A stretch of DNA of 64,000 nucleotides from Capitulum mitella (GCA_030062745.1 CP099848.1:4598685-4662684); one strand, 5' to 3'. Shown: positions 36,309 through 48,044, counted from the stretch's first letter. Numbers and translations are program-made. Notes: a model not told the origin generated them from the letters alone.

Positions 36309-36496
36309 TGCCGCCGCCGCGCCAGCTGACTCTGGAGCGGCAGCTGAACAAGTCGGTGGTGTTGGGCTGGTCGCCGGCCGAGGCGCCGCCCGGCGCCATC
36401 GACTGTTACCACGTGTACGTGGACGGCCTGCTCCGGACCACCGTGCGCGCCACCGAGCGTACCCGCGCCCTGGTCGAGGGTGTCGACTCCAGCCGG
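36309..36496 (+). CDS. RIM-BP: RIM-BP exon, FN3-1 first part
   Basis: Phase 1 to 0, between CGTGCCGCAG and CGG|GTGAGA. It encodes PPPRQLTLERQLNKSVVLGW and later CYHVYVDGLLRTTV and LVEGVDSSR, i.e. strands A to about E of a fibronectin type III domain. Human: YPRRLVVLKQLAHSVVLAW. Confidence 0.97.
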
Positions 36497-36922
36497 GTGA
36501 GAGGGCACCGGACGGCCGGCGGCCGGCGTCAGGCTGGCGCCCGCGGAACGTGACGCCACGAACCCCTGGTCAGCTGCTTCGTGAAAATTCACTAGCTGTC
36601 TTAGCAGTCCCGACGAAGAAAAAACTTGTGCTGACTTTTTCTCATTGGCTGGCTGAGAGGTCTTATGATTGTGCTGTGATGAATATCGTATGTTTTGCGG
36701 CTTCTGCGATGATGTGCAACAGATCTTGCAAATACGCGCCGACGACGAACACCACCTCCCTCGCGAAAATCTCATCTAGTTTCAGTTCGTAATTATAAAC
36801 GCATCCTGTTCAAGTAATGACACCACCACTGTCCTCCGACCTCATTGTAGCGACACCGTGATCCATTGTGCGTCCTCTTCTGAAAGCCAAACCGAATGTC
36901 ATTGTATGCGCTCCTGTGGCAG

Positions 36923-37166
36923 CCCCACCGCGTGGCTGTGCGCTCCGTGACGCCGGACCGCCGCGCGTCACGTGACGCCGCCTGCACGATGCTGATTGGT
37001 CGGGACGTTCCGCTGGCGCCGACGGCGGTGCGGGCCACCAACATCACCTCCACCTCGGCGGTCATCTCCTGGATGCCCAGCAACAGCAACTTCCAGCACA
37101 CGGTGTGCGTCAACAACGTGGAGGTGCGCACAGTCAAGCCGGGCGTGTACCGGCACACCATCACAG
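36923..37166 (+). CDS. RIM-BP: RIM-BP exon, FN3-1 end and FN3-2 start
   Basis: Phase 0 to 1, between CCTGTGGCAG and ACAG|GTCAGT. It first completes FN3-1 (HRVAVRSVTPDRRASRDAAC), then starts FN3-2 (TAVRATNITSTSAVISWMPS and NFQHTVCVNNVEVRTVKPG). Shortly downstream, 37195-37220 resembles the exon end and donor, a decayed duplicate. Confidence 0.97.
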
Positions 37167-37561
37167 GTCAGTCTGCCGACACACCGTCGCACCATCAGCA
37201 TACCAGCACACCGTCACGTGTCAGCGCTATCGACACAACGTGACTAGCAACTTCTCCACCACCAGCACTTGTCTCAATTTGGTCTTTCTGGAATTTGGTC
37301 TTTTGGGAACAGAAAGTTGTGCGACGGTGAGTTGTGTAACTGTGCACTTTGTTACTTTTTTGGCAACCCATCTGCGGAACAGTGATTCGCTTATGATTTA
37401 GAACGGAAATAGCTTAACATGTGCACATTGAGAAAGCTTTTACTCCGGCTTTCGTTTTGTCTTGTATGTGGACCAGTTTCACGGGAGTTTGAGGATTTGC
37501 CAACGCCAGTTTCTCCAGTGCCGGTAGAATGGGGAGAATGACTTTGCACCGCTCCCTGCAG

Positions 37562-37693
37562 GAATTTCGCCCAATACGGTATACCGGGTGAGTGTCAAGG
37601 TGAAAAACGTCGTCGCACCGCACCTGAACAACAGGAGCGTCTCATCCCGGGAACGACTGGCGACGCACATTGAGTTCAGGACGCTTCCCAAAG
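37562..37693 (+). CDS. RIM-BP: RIM-BP exon, FN3-2 second part
   Basis: Phase 1-1, between GCTCCCTGCAG and AAAG|GTCAGT. It encodes (G)ISPNTVYRVSVKVKNVVAP, then ERLATHIEFRTLPK, the F and G strands of FN3-2. Confidence 0.97.
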
Positions 37694-39157
37694 GTCAGTT
37701 CAGGACGAGCCCGACGAGGCCAGGATCTGTGAGAACGAGTCATGCTTCTATCTGTCGCCTTACATGCCGACCTGCGTGTTTAATTTCATGTAGTGTTGTG
37801 GGTCCGCCAAGTGTGGGGCTAATTCACGGCGTTGAATCCTCATCGTAGCGAACATATTCAGCTGTGTTCAAACGCAATGAAACATGACCGATTGTCCGTT
37901 CATTTCATTTTTGACTGCAGGAAGGAAAGGTAAACTTACGAGCATGAATGTTTTGTTTTCACCCGCACGGTGCACATGTTTTACAGTGGACCTTTCTTGG
38001 CCACATCGCCACATCGTCCTGATCGAGTCATTTTGTAGACTGCGTTTCCGGCAGCTGTTAATGCACGGATCAATGAATGACCGTTGTCGAAATCGTTCCT
38101 CGGTTCTCATTTTCGGGTGCACAACTTGTGCAGTTGAATGTAGAGAAGATGCCCCGATCAGTTTTGTGCACGTCCACACGGCGCGCGTATAGTGAACACC
38201 GTTAGAATCCGTCCTTGCCGCGTGTAGAGGGTGGATGGGGTTTCATCTACGGCTAACCCTTTTTGTACACTGCAATCGTTACTCGCTCCAATTTTTCATG
38301 GACTTTCGAATCTCAGACGAACTTGGTCATGACGGACTCTGAGCTTGCCATGCTAAATGAAGACTTGGCGCCACATGGTTGTTTTAAACGGTCGACATAC
38401 ATTCTGACCGACAGCTACAGTATTTCTCACATTGGTGATTTTGCACCTTTCTTAAAGAAATGCCTGAATTCTGCTTTCTTTTTTCGTCCTGTTTTGTATT
38501 TTCTAAATTCCACTTCATCATGCGTCAGCTGGAAATAGTTCTCTTTATCTGCCGCTGGTGACCAAAAACGGACTGCAATGGGATGTGGGTAGCTCGTGTT
38601 GTCTGCAAGCTCATGATTTTTTCCAATGCATTTTCTAGCACGAGAATCTGAAGTTGTAAATACTGACCATTTAATGTTTCGCATGCATTGGATATCGATT
38701 CCCGTGGGAAGCAAAACGAAAAAAGAATGACATCTGAAAGATTTAGTGTTCTGGACGTAGTCGAAAATAATGCATGAAGATGTCTTCAGTCGGCCGGCCC
38801 TCTGAACCGGTTTTGGTGGCTTCATCACGTACACCTCTTTGAACAATTTGTAATTCACATGATGGTGCACGCTTTTAGTCTGGTGTGGCCGGCAGACAGT
38901 TACAAAAGTTTGTTTTTTGCGCTGTCTCCACCGCGAGCTGTGGCCATTTCCAAGTGACGTGGCAAAGTCAGGATAATTCCAGGACGTAGTGTGCGACTTC
39001 ATTGGCCCTGCTACTCCCGTGCAGGTCCTGACCGAACGACAAGAGTTCTATGAAATCGGGCCTCAGGATGGCAGCGAATACCTGATCCGCCGGCGGACGT
39101 GCAGTGGGAACCGGGCTGCAGGAGGACAGCGCTTGACCTGACCTAACGTGACCTCAG
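37694..39157 (+). other. RIM-BP intron with a partial exon duplicate at its 3' end
   Basis: No supported gene. At 39061-39130 lies a diverged copy of the following exon's acceptor and first 50 or so bases (see findings). The remainder, 37700-39000, shows nothing recognisable. Confidence 0.7.
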
Positions 39158-39337
39158 GCGTTCCGGACCCGCCTGTGGACGTGCAGTGTGAGCTGGGGCC
39201 GCAGGAGGGCAGCCTGCTGGTCACCTGGCTGCCGGTCACCATCAACTCGACCTCGGGCACCAGTAACGGGGTGCCTGTCACCGGCTACGCCGTTTACGCC
39301 GACGGCAAGAAGATTACCGAGCTCAACTCGCCCACTG
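39158..39337 (+). CDS. RIM-BP: RIM-BP exon, FN3-3 first part
   Basis: Phase 1-1, between GTGACCTCAG and ACTG|GTGAGC. It encodes VPDPPVDVQCELGPQEGSLL, VTWLPVTINSTSGTSNGVPV and TGYAVYADGKKITELNSPT. Human RIMBP1 reads PPDAPLDVQIEPGPSPGILI, ISWLPVTI...AGTSNGVRV, TGYAIYADGQKIMEVASPT: one of the best matches in the window. Confidence 0.98.
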
Positions 39338-39927
39338 GTGAGCGCGCCGTCAGAAGGCTGATGCGATTGTCCAGTTGTGCATCTCCCTGTCAGCTGCAGC
39401 GTTGTGTAGTTACTGACGAAAAGCAACCAAACCGGATGACTGGAAGACGTTGTCACGAATACGCTTAAGTTAATTTGCGATTCTGTTCGTGTGTCGGTCG
39501 AAACTGTTGCTGCAGTTTGGATGCATAATGGAGTAGTCATGCGGTTATCACCTCGTGGGTTCGTGGGTCGCTCTGTACTTGGATTAAATTAGAACACTAC
39601 TCGGAATTTATCCATCCATGCTGTTCTTATATGAGAGAGGCTAAGTCGCTAAAGAAAGCACATTGGTTCGTTACTTTACAGTGGGCAGAATACTGATATT
39701 TTATGGACAGTTGGGGAGCATTTTGAAAGCCATCATGCATTCGAAAAGTTACAGAAAGGCCCTTGCTCCCGAACACGAGCAGCTGACCCGGCCCCGCTGT
39801 CGGACGCGAACCGGTGTCCTTCCCCCACTCCGGTTCATGAAGCGGTGTTGCGACCTCGGCCGGTCGTGGTGGACCCGCTGGCCTGGACCGGCGGACGCCC
39901 CTGACATGAACCTGGCTCCACCTGCAG

Positions 39928-40061
39928 GGGACCACGCGCTGGTGGAGCTGCACCAGATACACGGCTTCCACCCGCGGCAGGTGACCGTGCGCACCAAGTC
40001 CCGGGACCTGGTGTCGGCCGACTCGCTGCCGTGTCCCATACCGCAGCGCGCCGTCGCCAAG
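39928..40061 (+). CDS. RIM-BP: RIM-BP exon, FN3-3 second part
   Basis: Phase 1 to 0, between CCACCTGCAG and AAG|GTGAGC. It encodes DHALVELHQIHGFHPRQVTV and RTKSRDLVSADSLPCPIP, matching human SVLVELSQL...VVVRTMSPHGESADSIPAPI. Confidence 0.98.
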
Positions 40062-40498
40062 GTGAGCGGCGTTGAATCAGGTGTGTTGTGTCTTGTCGTG
40101 CCAAGATGCACCTGCGTGGCAGCATGAGCGTGGCGTCGGTTGGCAGCGCATGAGACGAGGTTTGTCACGCGCCGTTTGAACGATCTTATGATGCCGGCAA
40201 TGTTGTTTTCTCCTTTATTTGCACTACGTTCAGGCGACGAGTAATGCTTATCGTGAAAACGGTTACCATTTTCTTTGCTCTCGGTTGATCTGTTGCTTTG
40301 CTCCGCTTCTTTTTTGGTTGCATGGCGAATCATTGTTTTGCACGTGCCTTCGTTTTGCGATGAACTTTGTGTCGTGTGTCGTACCGCTTTATTTCGTACT
40401 TTTTGCGTTTTTTTTTATATTCGCACTGCGGTATTTTGTTTGCCGGACTGCATGTTGCACTCTCGACGCTGTGTTATCCTCTGTCTCTTACACACCAG

Positions 40499-40567
40499 CA
40501 CGCAGATCTTGAGCTGGATGAGCTGTACGATATTCCTGAGGAATCGGAGAGCGATCTCTCGGATTTG
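40499..40567 (+). CDS. RIM-BP: RIM-BP short acidic exon
   Basis: Phase 0-0, 23 codons, between TACACACCAG and TTG|GTGAGT. It encodes HADLELDELYDIPEESESD and then LSDL. The human protein has acidic SDLSDIQEE and SIPEEEE stretches in this linker; exact orthology of the exon is not certain. Confidence 0.88.
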
Positions 40568-41161
40568 GTGAGTTGTTATGACCGGGCCAACATAATTCTT
40601 TTTGATAATGTGAATGGTGAAAGATGAATGGTGATGTCACAGGAGCATTCGCTGAAGCAAAGCAGAAGATTGAAAAGCATCGTTCTGTTATGAAACTGAA
40701 GTGTAGCGCTCCTGACTGAGTTATCGGAGTTGACCCTCACTGATATTACGCGATGTTTGCAAAATTTAAGCAAGCAAATAATCATGGGCGTCGCGGGTCA
40801 GTTACAGTTCCGGATTTTCGCAGTGTGCAGCGCAAGTTTCGTGTGCGCTCGTCATACTTCGATGGCACTATGCAGGTTTGCGTATCATTGATCGTGGGAT
40901 GCTGCATGTCTCCTTCATAGACATGACGTTCGTAGTAGTTTACAGTTCTAAATCTCATTTGTCGGTTCCCTTTCTTATTCTGTATCCTAAGACTGTTTAC
41001 CAGTGTCACTGAATACTGCAGCACATGATAACGTCCTTTGACGTCCCGGCTTTCCTTGAGGCATGACGCCGATTTTTAACCCTCTTGACATCTGGAAGGC
41101 TGCGTTGCGATGGGACCGAGCGGGCGTGGCCCTCACAAGGTGCTGTTCTGCCTTCGCCCAG

Positions 41162-41360
41162 GAGGATCTGGGTCACGTGCGAACCCACGGCGAGCCGGCC
41201 GACTCGGTCCAGTCCTCGCCCCGACCCCGGCGACAGATGCCGCCGACGGTGGCGCCTCACCGCGGCGCCCAGCAGAACCACCAGCAAGTGCTGGACACCG
41301 AGGAGAACCTCAGTGACAGGGAAGCCTACCCTGGAAACTACGCCTCTGTCCCTCACATAG
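41162..41360 (+). CDS. RIM-BP: RIM-BP exon, linker
   Basis: Phase 0 to 1, between CTTCGCCCAG and ATAG|GTAAGA. It is Pro/Gln/Arg-rich, then has an acidic patch (VLDTEENLSDREAYPGNYAS). No domain; it lies in the long linker between FN3-3 and SH3-II. Confidence 0.85.
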
Positions 41361-41539
41361 GTAAGACGCCTATAGCCTGTTGGTGGTGAGCGAGGCTGGG
41401 AACAGCTGGGTATGATTCACCATGCGTGACAACGCGGCAGAGAGCCGGAACCTGACGGCCGATTTGTTCACCATCCTCCCGGCCTTAGACCTGGCCAGTG
41501 CGCTGCGCTGACGCTTGTTCCGCTCCTGCCCGCGCTCAG

Positions 41540-41836
41540 AGGTCACCAAGAACTCAGCCGGCACCGGCCGCGTGGTGGACGGTTTCGGCGAGGACGAGTT
41601 CGAGTCGCGCGGCCCGTGGGGTCCGCGGCGGCGGCCGGCTGAGCGGGGCCGGCCGGCCTCGTCGCCCCACCAGCCGGGCGGCGGTCCGGAGTCGGCGCAG
41701 GGCATGGCCGCCGCCAGCCCGGGCCGGCAGCCGCACGGCCACCGGCGGCCGGACGGGTACGGCGAGCCGACCGGCCGCGGCGGCCGACGCGACAGGGCGG
41801 CGGCGGACCCTGGCTGGCACGGAGACAGGGAAACAG
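41540..41836 (+). CDS. RIM-BP: RIM-BP exon, Gly/Arg/Pro-rich linker
   Basis: Phase 1-1, between GCGCTCAG and ACAG|GTGAGT. It starts EVTKNSAGTGRVVDGFGEDE and then becomes Gly/Arg/Pro-rich. The end of the exon is repeated downstream with its donor (see 41820-41975). Confidence 0.85.
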
Positions 41837-41975
41837 GTGAGTCTGCCGGCACGGAGACAGAGAAACAGGTGAGTCCGGCCGGCACGGAAACAGGATGACA
41901 GGTGAGTCCGCCGGCACGGAGACAGAGAAACAGGTGAGTCCAGCCGGCTTGAGGACGGGGAAACAGGTGAGTTCA
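41820..41975 (+). repeat. 32/33-bp tandem repeat of a splice donor
   Basis: ACAG|GTGAGT recurs with GT at 41837, 41869, 41902, 41934 and 41967. Between are copies of CCGGCACGGAGACAGAGAAA. Four decoy donors follow the first one. Unit length is not a multiple of three, so skipping to the next donor shifts the frame. Confidence 0.93.
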
Positions 41976-42411
41976 GTGTCTATCTGGCCCGCCTGCGGCC
42001 GTGTGTAATACTCAGCCGGAGGCCTTTTATTTGGAGATCGGAGACTCGGTATCGGTCGCAAGACTGTCATCATCAGGACTGTTACAGTGAGAACTCTGCG
42101 AAAATCCAGCCTGGGCGCCATGTTTTAGTCATGTTCGTTGTCCAGGCTGTTTAATGTTCTGTGCGATATTATCGATCATACACTGCTAATTGCGTCAAGC
42201 AGGATTACAACAATAACGCACGTATTTTCCAGAGGTGTTTTGGGGACTTCCACTTGTTTTGGAATCCCTTTTCAGTAGTGTGCACAGCGTCCCACGTGGC
42301 CTACGGCGTCGTCGGATGTTGTTCCTGCCATCTACAGTGTGAGACCTAGACCTGTTCTCTCGTGACTGACGACGTCCCTCCTTCGTTTGATCGCCTCCGT
42401 GCGTTGCGCAG

Positions 42412-42578
42412 GGTACCGGCCCGGGCCGGCGCACTCCTCCCAGGACCGGCGCGCCGGACCGCGCCACCAGCGGATGCGCGTGTTCGTGGCGCTGTTCGAC
42501 TACGACCCGCCGCACATGTCGCCGAACCCGGACGCCTGCGAGGACGAGCTGCCGTTCCGCGAGGGCCAGCTCATCAAG
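42412..42578 (+). CDS. RIM-BP: RIM-BP exon, SH3-II first part
   Basis: Phase 1 to 0, between GCGTTGCGCAG and AAG|GTCGGT. It encodes MRVFVALFDYDPPHMSPNPD and EDELPFREGQLIK. Human RIMBP1: RIFVALFDYDPVSMSPNPD, EEELPFREGQILK. Confidence 0.98.
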
Positions 42579-43063
42579 GTCGGTCGCCGGCTGCAGAGGG
42601 GCCACCCGGCCGGGGATGCACGGTCAGAGCGTCCCGTTAAGGATAGGCCTCACGGTCGATTATTGACAGACATGGGAACGGTGGCTGAACAGTGGTAAAT
42701 TGGATCCTTATCTTTTTGTCAGCTGTATGACGTTGCATCGAAAGGATTGCCTCAGACTCTCCGTCTCCTGTTTCCCTTTTTTTTTGGGGGGGGTATTCCT
42801 GCGCTTATGTCTGAGGACGTATGAAACTTATTTTGGAGGGTGCTGGTTCTGGATAAGCTAGCGATGAGTCAGTAATGTTTGCAGGCTTTTTATTCCTATT
42901 TTTGACGTATACAGATACTTCTGACACATACACCTCTTCGTTTTCGTTGTCTTCTCGTGTGCCACAATCTCCTTTGTTCCGCGTTCCGAACACTCCAGGC
43001 GTGTCCTCTGCAACTGTCCTTGACCCGGAAACTGTCCTTGACCCGCGACACGGCGTCGGGCAG

Positions 43064-43211
43064 ATCTACGGCGAAAAGGGCAGCGACGGCTTCTACTGGG
43101 GCGAGGCCTCCGGCCGGGCTGGCTACGTGCCCTGCAACATGATCTCCGAGGTGCAGATGGACGACGACCGGCTGGCACAGGAGATGCTGCGCGAGGAGGG
43201 CCATCAGTCCG
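43064..43211 (+). CDS. RIM-BP: RIM-BP exon, SH3-II second part
   Basis: Phase 0 to 1, between GTCGGGCAG and TCCG|GTCAGC. It encodes IYGEKGSDGFYWGEASGRAG and YVPCNMISEVQ, then an acidic helix LAQEMLREEG. Human: VFGDKDADGFYQGE and GYIPCNMVAEV. Upstream, ACTGTCCTTGACCCG is directly repeated at 43012-43045. Confidence 0.98.
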
Positions 43212-43493
43212 GTCAGCTGACGGCCGGGCCACCGGCAGGGCACCCCTGGGTACCCGCAGCGCCGTATTAAATTGAAACACGGCTCAGGAGCAAGCATTAA
43301 TAGCAACATGCTTGTCAGAGTATGGTTTAAGCTGTATGTGATGTAAGGTTGTGTGTGGTGGGGGGATTGATGACATTGCCTTTCCTGGCAGCGTGCGACT
43401 TTTGCGGCTTCGATTGACCGGTCGTCGGCCGGATATGTTTTTCTTGGTGGCGCCGAAGCCGGCTGGTTCTGACACGGCTGGTCGGCCCGTCAG

Positions 43494-43633
43494 GCCGGCA
43501 GAGGACCGGCGGCGGCCGAACGCGCGGCCAGGAGGACCGCTGGGGCGACATCTACGCCAGCACGCCCGTGAGGAGGATGGTGGCGCTGTACGACTACGAC
43601 CCGCAGGAGCTGTCGCCGAACGTCGACTCCGAG
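43494..43633 (+). CDS. RIM-BP: RIM-BP exon, SH3-III first part
   Basis: Phase 1 to 0, ending GAG|GTCAGG. It encodes EDRWGDIYASTPVRRMVALY and DYDPQELSPNVDSE. The acceptor GGCCCGTCAG is the only nearby AG giving the needed phase, though its pyrimidine tract is weak, so the first few residues are less sure. Downstream are degenerate GTCAGAGTCAGG-type repeats (43634-43800). Confidence 0.95.
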
Positions 43634-44092
43634 GTCAGGCTGGACGTCGGAGTGGGTCGGGTCGGATCCGGGTAAGATCCGGGCCGTGCCAGGTCAGGCA
43701 GGTCAGAATCGAGTCAGAGCCGGGCTAGGGGATGGTCAGAGTCAGGTGATGGCCGGACCAGGAAAGGTAAGAGTCGGGTCAGAGCAGGGCCAAGGCTGGA
43801 CTGCACCACTGTCGTTGAGTCATTCGCTTCATTGGTTGCGCCCCTCCCCCCCCCCCCCTGATGGGTTCGACATTTTCGTGAGACTAACGCTGTCGTGAGC
43901 AGAGGAAGTTAAAAAGACGTGTTTCCGGGTCCTTCCGCCGGAAATCAGGATGTGAAATGTGGCGGTAGTTTTTCGTCATTAGAAAAATGCATTATGTGAT
44001 GTGAAGAAGGTCTCGCGGATTGTGTAGAAAAATAACAGACCACGCATCATCAGTGCGGACCATATATTTGACGCGTTCTGCCTGATTTGCAG

Positions 44093-44224
44093 GTGGAGCT
44101 GTCTTTCAAAACGGGTGATATCATCCACGTGTATGGCGACATGGGCGACGACGGGTTCTACCTAGGTGACATCAACGGTGTACGCGGCCTGGTGCCCTCG
44201 AATTTCCTCACAGACGCGCCGCAG
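44093..44224 (+). CDS. RIM-BP: RIM-BP exon, SH3-III second part
   Basis: Phase 0-0, 44 codons, between TGATTTGCAG and CAG|GTAAGA. It encodes [40 protein letters not shown]. Human: [40 protein letters not shown]. Confidence 0.98.
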
Positions 44225-45089
44225 GTAAGAACTGAAAACGCACCCACCGGCGAGCCGGAATCCTGCTTACTGAGCGCTTAACCTGAAAAGGGCTGGTAAC
44301 AGCCGATGATGTAGTAGTCCAAGGGGGAGATATGGTCACTGCGATGTCAGTCCTTTATATTCTTAACATTGTCCCAGTAACATGGTACTGCGTAGAAAGA
44401 AACGGTCTAAAATCGTTAATTTGATGCAAACTTAAATCACTCTAGTAATCGATCTTTCCAGCTTTGCTAATTCAGTTGTTTCTTGTCATTTGCCTAATAC
44501 TTATCAATAGTGAAATGTCTTCGTAAGTCCAACGAAGATAGCGTGTAGGCGTGTTCATGAATGTTGTATTCGCGTGGCCTGGTAATGTCCGAAACTTGTT
44601 TGCCTCCTGCAAGTTTGAACACATTTCCGTGGAGCGACTGGCAGGCGTTTGAGGAGCAGCGGCTCGGTTGGTTTTCCAGCCCTGTAGGGCTGGAACTTCG
44701 TAACGCAGGCCTTCATTGCAATTAAAACTACCCCATGACGATGTTTTTACCTTACCCTGGTGAGGAAATCTTGTTAACGCCCGTGACTCATTCATTCCAA
44801 GCAATTTATTTGTTTGCAGGGTTGCTGAGGTTGTTAGGCAATACGGTTCCATTACGGTCACGTCGTAAGCCATGCCAGTTACTGAGTCGGTGGTAGGAAA
44901 AATGTGTAAACCCCGTGTACTGCTGAACATGTCATTGTTTAAGACCGGGCGTGTTTAGTTGCACCGATCGGCACGGGTTCGCCCTGTGAGTCAAACAAGG
45001 AGAGAGGCGGTGTCACCTTGCGGACGATTGTCTGTCCCGTGCTGCCGCCTGCGGAGGAGCCGGCTGACCGGGTGTGACGCCGTTCGCAG

Positions 45090-45213
45090 CCGAGTCACGA
45101 GAGACGGCGCGGCCACGAGCCGGCCTCGGAGCGGCGGCCGCCCCCCGGGCCGGGCGTGCTCGGCCCGCCCCTGCCGCCGCGCGACAAGGGCGACTCCAGG
45201 GACCGACGGAAAG
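45090..45213 (+). CDS. RIM-BP: RIM-BP exon, Pro/Arg-rich
   Basis: Phase 0 to 1, between CCGTTCGCAG and AAAG|GTAGCG. It encodes PSHERRRGHEPASERRPPPG and then PPLPPRDKGDSRDRRK. PPLPPR is a consensus-like SH3 ligand. Placed by phase and splice sites; no direct homologue recalled. Confidence 0.8.
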
Positions 45214-46632
45214 GTAGCGGAGCGGACGCCGCCGGCCGGGCCGCGCGCGCGGCCGGCTCGGTGTGCCGTGGCTTTGGGACGCCTCTGCTCGAGCTGACTG
45301 TGCCGCGGGGGAGGGCAGCGCGATGACGGGCGACCCTCCGCCGCTTGCGGCACGCCTCCTCGGCTGGTTCCGCGTTAGTCGGTCAGTCAGTGCACCAACG
45401 CTGGCTGGAGACTGCAGCTGAGCACGAGTGCAGACTTCCCTTCGCGGCTGCACGCAGGGTTAAAAATCCGGTTTGTTCTGAGCACATCGGAACCCGAGCC
45501 AAATACGTCTCAGGGGAAGCTATGCATTTCTGTTCACCTGTTATGGACCTAGATACGTGATGTTCCCGATGCAACACACGTAAATGTTTCCGGTGCACTT
45601 GTTTCTGGGCTCGTCGTGCAAATTACGATCATCCAACGCAACATGGACAGGCGAGTCAAGTGCGCGCTACTGAAACGAACCTAAGTGCTGTCTCCGGTAA
45701 TCGTGAGCCGAGTCGAATATATCTTTTCACGTCTGCTTACGCAAACTGTTGCGGGATTGCCAGCCTGCCTCTGTATTTGTTGCTCAGATGTCATGGCTGT
45801 AGAGCATTAGACACTAAACTTCGCGTCCGTCTACAGATATGCTCGCATGACACGGCATCAAGAGCCAAGTTAATTTTTAAAACATGTAATGACATTCATT
45901 CCCCTCGATTACGACCGCACAAGGAAATGCATATATCTAAACCGAAAACGTCGAAATAGAGGGAGAGAACGAAAGGAAAATGGGATAAATATTGGCCAAG
46001 AGAGCTAGATTGGTCATACTTGGTTTGATTCCGGCTATGATTTATCGTGAAAAGCTGTGCCCTCAGTTATTCCGTCACTGTCGCTTCTGTAACTCTGCCC
46101 ATATTTAGCACATGTCGGGCGCATATGATCTGTCTGTTCGGGGTGTGGAGCTCACTGACAGCCATAGAAAACAGCTGGCAGCGCACGGCTGGTAGTGCGG
46201 CACAGTCCGCATTGCAGGGGTCCGAGGCCACCCGCTATACCTCTATCTGCAACCAGGACACCGCCGCCCTGCGGGGCCACCGCGGCCAGGACCATGCCAC
46301 CACGTACCGTCCGTAGTTCTGTGCGCCACCGTGGGTAGCTCTCGCTGCTCAGAATAGGCCTTGGACATCCCTGTTACACTACGTAAATGTGGCTCAGATC
46401 TGATGTGCTGTTTTTACGGCTTGCGCAGAACACAGCCATTGCAGCTCCGTGATGACGCAGTAGTATTAAAGTATTTGTATAAAATGTGTAGCGTGGCACT
46501 CAGTGTCCTATGCATTTAGCAGTCCTACTTTGTCACGCGTCACTGGTATGCCATACTCTCGACACTCACTCTCTTTTTCCGTTACGCGTTAGACCCTACT
46601 AACTGCTGTTCGCTTCCGTTTCTCCCCTTTAG

Positions 46633-46685
46633 ATCCTCCCATCTCTCATGTAGAACTTAGTGCAGAGCTTGTCGAAGACCGAGTG
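46633..46685 (+). CDS. RIM-BP: RIM-BP micro-exon
   Basis: 53 nt, phase 1 to 0, between TTTCTCCCCTTTAG and GTG|GTAAGT. It encodes (D)PPISHVELSAELVEDRV. Excellent splice sites and a matching phase on both sides. Confidence 0.82.
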
Positions 46686-47924
46686 GTAAGTAGGGCTGTA
46701 GGTACTGGTAGTGCTGCATGTTTTATAGCTGCTCGATCTCGCCATTTTTATATTCTCTTGAAATCTAGTCGACTCCCCGTTCTTGTTGTTGACGGCCGTA
46801 ACATTGTTTTGCGACACGTTTGCTGTGTATCACAGCCTTGCTGATACATCACGTACTATTCTAGTTTATTTGCACACCGTTATTACGCAATATTTGTCAT
46901 CGATCATCACCGTGTTGTTTTTTACTTTATTTTTTTTCTAGATTACCTCGATTGTCGTCACCTCGAGGTGCTATGAACCGTTGTCAAGTCTCTTTTGCTT
47001 TCCTCCGCTGTTCATTACATCTAAACCAGCATTTGAAAGTGACGTGTTTTTATCATTTTCCATTTCCATTTCTGTCCACTTCTTTCTGGTTATGCGCAAT
47101 GGTCATGTGAAAACGCGTGGCATATGCAGCAGGCGGCGTCTGATATTTCCTGGCAGTCGTGCTGTCTGTCTGGAGCTGCCAGGTGGGCCTGCTGTCCGAG
47201 CAAACTCTACGGTGGTCATTGGATCGTCTTTAGTTCAGCTGAATTCGTAGACATGACTCGCGGTTAATGAACCGCTCAGTTGAACTGACTGGGGATAAGC
47301 TCTGCTGACTGCAACACAGCATTGAATGTATTGTCATGTATTAACTAACTTTAACGTTAAACGTCAGGGAATAATGTTTAACGGCAACGTTAACGTTAAG
47401 TTACGATCAAGCATTTATGTTAACGCTTAACATTAGTGTTTGACATTGACCTTAAGGCTAAAGGTAAGTTTCTGCCCGACGAAATCGCAAACAATCGTTT
47501 GTATAATTGCCACCAATGTAAAGAACGTATCATCCTGTTTCTAACCATACTTTCCACTACTTGATTTTGTAAAAAAAATAGCAACAAAATCGTAACGATA
47601 ACTTACCACACAGTAATACCGTGCTGCAGTCGACTGGCGGAGAACAACATTATTCCGCGGCGGAAAATGTAGTGCTGCCAAGGTTAAGGTTATTGGCATC
47701 AAGGATGTGTAGACCCTGCGTGCATCTTCAAGCCATTAATGACGTCATACAAATGAAAAGTCTATTCTGTTGCCACAAACTGAATTTTGAGGAACTGCTG
47801 AATTATTACGCCGTTATATTATTGTATTGGATAATTGTTTGGATATCTGATATCAGTATTATTACATTATGGCATTTAATACTCGTTAGATTGCATTAGG
47901 TTGCTATGTTGGGTTGTGCTGGGC

Positions 47925-48044
47925 TAGGTTAGATAAGGTTAGGTTAGGTTAGGTTAGGTTAGGTTAGGCTAGACTGGGCTAGGGTAGGCTAGGTTAGGTT
48001 AGGTTAGGTTAGGTTAGGTTAGGTTAGGTTAGGTTAGGTTAAGG
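47925..48044 (+). repeat. Interstitial TTAGG telomere-type repeat
   Basis: About 20 TTAGG units on the plus strand in two runs, separated by a diverged AGGCTAGACTGGGCTAGGG stretch. TTAGG is the ancestral arthropod telomere repeat. The diverged centre and edges suggest an old interstitial block. Confidence 0.93.

Noticed and set aside
46000-46050. tRNA-like TTTGATTCCGGC (B-box resemblance)
   Set aside because: No matching A-box or cloverleaf stems could be drawn around it.
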